A DNA stretch of 17,449 nt from Oscillospiraceae bacterium (GTDB lineage Bacteria > Bacillota > Clostridia > Oscillospirales > UBA929). The notes under the pieces are model-generated. The model did not search any database, was not told the origin of the DNA, and worked only from the letters and a program-made list of their open reading frames with translations. Of the stretch, positions 14,409-17,449 are shown piece by piece; position 1 is the first letter of the stretch; each line of letters starts with the position of its first letter. The stretch covers positions 1 to 17,449 of the forward strand of contig WRCJ01000025.1 in assembly GCA_009784085.1 (NCBI GenBank), in the 5' to 3' direction. The position numbers and the translations under genes are program-made.

Positions 14409-17000
14409 ATGAAAAACAAAGATCTCATCGTCATTTTCAACCCGCAAGGGCTGACGCTTGACACACAAGAAACCTCCGGCAAGACGTACTTCAATGAGGC
14501 GTTTCTGGCCGATTTCAATGCGGCGCCGTATAAAGCCCTGTTCTATTTCGGCTTTGAGGACAGGCATCCCGACATGTCGGTGTCGCTGACCTTCCTGCAC
14601 GGCATTTGCCAAGGCTTTGTTGACAGCCTTTCGCATGACCCGGACATCGAGATCACCAAAACCGTGAAAACGCCGGATACAACCGTATTTTTGGACATGC
14701 TGCGCGGCGTCCCTTATGCCGTGGGCGTCGAATACGTCAGCATAGGCTGGTTCGCGGGTTTATGGGCCGAACTGGCCGCCATATTCAAGCAGGAACTCTC
14801 GGCCTGGGATGGCACGGTCGCTTCGTTCCTGACGACCCAAAACGCAAAGCTCAATGTGGCCGGCCGGGTGTTTTTCCATCTTGTGGAGAACAAGTCCGAC
14901 AAGTACCCCTTCGCTTTCCTCGCGACATATTCCACGGAGACGGGCGAGCAAAACAAGGCGGCCCATGTGCCGCTCAAAAACGCGTTGCTTGAATACAAAG
15001 ACAGGCAGGATCTGCTACTCAAGCTGCTCTCCGCCGTGAGCCGCGCCGCCGATAGCAGCGACTTTATCTCCGAACTGGTGGAGAGCGGCGAACTGTTTTC
15101 CCCGTTGCAATTCACCGCCGACGAGGCGTATACCTTCTTGAAGGAGATCCCGTTGTACGAGGAAAGCGGCGTCATGTGCCGTATGCCCGATTGGTGGAAG
15201 AAAAAGAACGCCGGGCTGAAAGTGTCGGTTTCCATTGGCGGCAAGGCGCCGTCGCAGATCGGCTTTGAGGCTCTAATCAGCTGCAAACCCAGCCTGCTTT
15301 GGGACGGGGAGGAGATTTCCAGGGAAGAGATCGAGGCGCTGATGTCGCAAACGGCGGGGCTGTCCTTCCTGAAGGGCAAATGGATCGAGGTCGACCATGA
15401 AAAGCTGAAATCCGCGCTGGAAGCGTATGAAAAGGCCGACGCCATGGGCGATATTTCCTTCGCCGACGCCATTCGCATGGAGCTGGGGATCTCGAAAAGC
15501 GTTTCGCATGAACTGGGCGATACGGTGGAGATCACGAACGGGCAGTGGCTGAAGGGTATCAGGGACAGGCTTACCGACCCCTCTCTGCTGGAGAACCTAA
15601 AGCCGGGGGAAGGGTTCAAGGCGAAGCTCCGGCATTACCAGCAGACGGGGTTCAACTGGCTGGCGTCCATGAAAGGCATGGGCTTCGGCGCGTTGCTAGC
15701 CGACGACATGGGCCTGGGCAAGACCGTCCAGATTTTGGCATTGATCGAATACTTGCGGCGAAGCGGCGGGAGCAAGGGGCTGCTGATCATCCCCGCGTCT
15801 TTGATCGGGAACTGGCAGAAGGAACTGGCCCGTTTCGCGCCGGAGATCAAGTATTCGGTGCTCCATTCCAAGAACACCGAATTGAACGACGAATCGGACC
15901 TATTCATCACGACATACGGCATGGCGTTGCGGCTGGAGCATCTGCGGGCGCGCCGGTGGGACGTGGTCATCCTGGACGAGGCGCAGGCTATCAAGAACCC
16001 CGCCACCGGCCAGACAAAGGCGGTAAAACAGTTGAACGCCTCTTTCAAAGTTGCCATGACCGGTACGCCCATCGAGAACAAGCTGGGCGATTTATGGTCG
16101 CTGTTCGACTTTTTGAACACCGGCCTGTTGGGTACGGCGAAGGAGTTTTCGAACTACGCCAAAAACATCAAGGAGAGCGGCTCATACGCCAAACTGCGCG
16201 GCGTGGTGAGCCCCTTTGTGCTGAGGCGGCTCAAGACTGACAAGGCCATCATCAGCGACCTGCCCGATAAGGTTGAAATCAAGGCGTATACCACCCTCAC
16301 CAACAAGCAGGCGCTTCTGTACCAGGGGCTGATCAGGGATCTGGAACACAAGCTGGAGACTGCGGATGGCATTGAGCGCAAAGGGGTCGTGCTGGCGGCG
16401 ATCATGAAATTCAAGCAGATCTGCAACCATCCCGATCAGTACCTGGGGCAGGCCGCCTACAAAGCGACCGGCAGCGGGAAATTCGGGAAGCTCAAGGAAA
16501 TCTGTGAAACGATCTATGAAAAGCGCGAGCGTGTGCTGGTTTTCACGCAGTTCAAGGAGATGACCAATCCGCTGGCCGACTTTTTGGGTACGGTCTTTAC
16601 GCGTGACGGGCTCGTTTTGCACGGCGGGACACCGGTCAAAAAACGCGCCGGCTTGGTAGACAAGTTCAACGGCGCGGAGTACGTGCCGTTCATGGTGCTG
16701 TCTCTGAAAGCCGGCGGCGTGGGCCTGAACCTGACGGCGGCCAACCATGTGATACACTTCGACCGCTGGTGGAACCCCGCCGTGGAGAACCAGGCCACCG
16801 ACCGCGCGTTCCGTATCGGGCAGACCAAAAACGTGATGGTGCATAAATTCATCACCGCCGGGACGATCGAGGAGAAAATCGACGCGATGATCGAGGAAAA
16901 GCAACAACTGTCCGGCGATATCATCGCGGCCAGCGGCGAAAACTGGATCACCGAAATGAACAATGACCAGCTTATGAATCTGTTCAGGCTGGAGGTGTAA
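14409..17000 (+). CDS. SNF2-family DEAD/DEAH-type ATPase/helicase
   Basis: From the ATG at 14409 the protein has 863 residues (MKNKDLIVIFNPQG...). The open frame extends up to 14319, but the promoter at 14328-14356 makes 14409 the best start, with an AGAGGG ribosome site at rather long spacing. Residues about 1-395 include the bacterial SNF2-associated region (SREEIEALMSQTAGLSFLKG). The core has motif I ADDMGLGKT (about 429-437), DEAQ (about 522-525), TGTPIENKLGDLWSLFDFLN, the KFKQICNHP signature, motif V KAGGVGLNLTAANHVIHFDR and motif VI DRAFRIGQ (about 798-805), so all helicase motifs are intact. The family uses ATP to move along or remodel DNA-protein complexes; the bacterial role is poorly defined. 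The next gene follows after 6 bases and encodes a SWIM-type partner, a frequent pairing. Confidence 0.95.
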   Translation: MKNKDLIVIFNPQGLTLDTQETSGKTYFNEAFLADFNAAPYKALFYFGFEDRHPDMSVSLTFLHGICQGFVDSLSHDPDIEITKTVKTPDTTVFLDMLRGVPYAVGVEYVSIGWFAGLWAELAAIFKQELSAWDGTVASFLTTQNAKLNVAGRVFFHLVENKSDKYPFAFLATYSTETGEQNKAAHVPLKNALLEYKDRQDLLLKLLSAVSRAADSSDFISELVESGELFSPLQFTADEAYTFLKEIPLYEESGVMCRMPDWWKKKNAGLKVSVSIGGKAPSQIGFEALISCKPSLLWDGEEISREEIEALMSQTAGLSFLKGKWIEVDHEKLKSALEAYEKADAMGDISFADAIRMELGISKSVSHELGDTVEITNGQWLKGIRDRLTDPSLLENLKPGEGFKAKLRHYQQTGFNWLASMKGMGFGALLADDMGLGKTVQILALIEYLRRSGGSKGLLIIPASLIGNWQKELARFAPEIKYSVLHSKNTELNDESDLFITTYGMALRLEHLRARRWDVVILDEAQAIKNPATGQTKAVKQLNASFKVAMTGTPIENKLGDLWSLFDFLNTGLLGTAKEFSNYAKNIKESGSYAKLRGVVSPFVLRRLKTDKAIISDLPDKVEIKAYTTLTNKQALLYQGLIRDLEHKLETADGIERKGVVLAAIMKFKQICNHPDQYLGQAAYKATGSGKFGKLKEICETIYEKRERVLVFTQFKEMTNPLADFLGTVFTRDGLVLHGGTPVKKRAGLVDKFNGAEYVPFMVLSLKAGGVGLNLTAANHVIHFDRWWNPAVENQATDRAFRIGQTKNVMVHKFITAGTIEEKIDAMIEEKQQLSGDIIAASGENWITEMNNDQLMNLFRLEV

Positions 17001-17006
17001 GTGAGG

Positions 17007-17449
17007 ATGGGCTGGGGATATTATCCTGAATACGTGCCTGTGGCCAGCAAACGGGCGAATGCGCAAAAAGCGCTGGCGAAGCTGCGAAAGAAGAAGCCCG
17101 ACATCTGCCCTGTCGCCATCGAGGGGAGCAAGATCGCCAAGACGTGGTGGGGGATCGCTTGGAACAAGAACCTGGAGGCTTACGCCGACTACGAAAACCG
17201 GATAGGGCGCGGCCGTGCGTATGTCAGGAACGGCATGGTCCTCGATTTGCGGATCGACTCCGAAAAAGTGACCGCCATCGTCGCCGGCAGCGGACGCACC
17301 CCTTACAATGTGAAGATCACGATAGACGCGCTCTCGAAGGCCAAATGGGAGAAGATTACCGAGATATGCGGGCGGAGCATCGCCAACATCGATCAGCTTG
17401 TGCAGGGGAAGTTCCCCCTGGAATTGGATTCGCTCTTCACGCAGAAGGG
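17007..17449 (+). CDS. SWIM zinc-finger family protein, N-terminal part (cut by window end)
   Basis: The frame from the ATG at 17007 is open to the window end (147 codons visible). GGAGGT ends 10 bases upstream; a GTG at 17001 in the same frame is a possible alternative. The visible residues (KIAKTWWGIAWNKNLEAYAD, GRGRAYVRNGMVLDL, VTAIVAGSGRTPYNVKI) match the N-terminal region of bacterial SWIM zinc-finger proteins. The CxCx(n)CxH SWIM finger itself would lie beyond the window and is not seen. These proteins are often encoded beside SNF2 helicases and probably act with them on DNA; the exact role is unknown. Six bases separate it from the SNF2 stop, so the two are very likely cotranscribed. 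Confidence 0.88.
   Translation, partial: MGWGYYPEYVPVASKRANAQKALAKLRKKKPDICPVAIEGSKIAKTWWGIAWNKNLEAYADYENRIGRGRAYVRNGMVLDLRIDSEKVTAIVAGSGRTPYNVKITIDALSKAKWEKITEICGRSIANIDQLVQGKFPLELDSLFTQK

Noticed and set aside
14409..17449. SNF2 helicase as part of a DISARM-type phage-defence system
   Set aside because: No methyltransferase, DrmA/B-like or PLD-domain gene is visible; the neighbour is a SWIM-family protein, the usual housekeeping-type pairing.

Overview
The window looks like bacterial chromosome, most likely from a Gram-positive, Bacillota/Clostridia-type organism. The clues are AGGAGG-like ribosome binding sites, Sec signal peptides, FIVAR and BIG2 surface modules, a double-CACHE chemoreceptor, and a SNF2 helicase paired with a SWIM-type protein. 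The taxonomic call is inferred from domain style and is only moderately secure.

Region 1 (1-11562, minus strand, visibly very GC-rich) is a tightly packed three-gene block read right to left, with gaps of only 29 and 35 bases, so it is probably one operon. In order of transcription it holds: (a) a secreted GH10-fold protein with FIVAR and BIG2 modules, in which both catalytic glutamates are replaced and an apparent one-base frameshift separates signal peptide from body; (b) a secreted subtilisin-like (S8) protease with an intact catalytic set, fused to 14 RCC1 repeats; (c) a giant secreted RHS/YD-repeat protein of at least 1970 residues that runs off the left edge just as the RHS core motif begins. 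All three have Sec leaders, so they probably form an exported surface or contact system: a carbohydrate- or wall-binding pseudoenzyme, a processing protease with a propeller platform, and a WapA/RHS-like shell protein. Any toxin tip and immunity gene would lie left of position 1.

Region 2 (11563-11973) is non-coding. It has an AT-rich leader/promoter zone before the operon and a GC-rich stretch with a perfect 15-bp stem hairpin and two smaller ones.

Region 3 (11974-14121, minus) is a membrane chemoreceptor (MCP) of less extreme base composition. Region 4 (14122-14408) is a divergent regulatory interval with a near-consensus sigma-70 promoter, three phased GATAATTG repeats, a G8 tract and an inverted repeat.

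Region 5 (14409-17449, plus) is a complete SNF2-family helicase followed after six bases by the start of a SWIM-family protein that is cut by the window end. The pair is probably one operon.

Long open frames on the plus strand opposite region 1 are treated as shadows of GC-rich, repetitive coding sequence.
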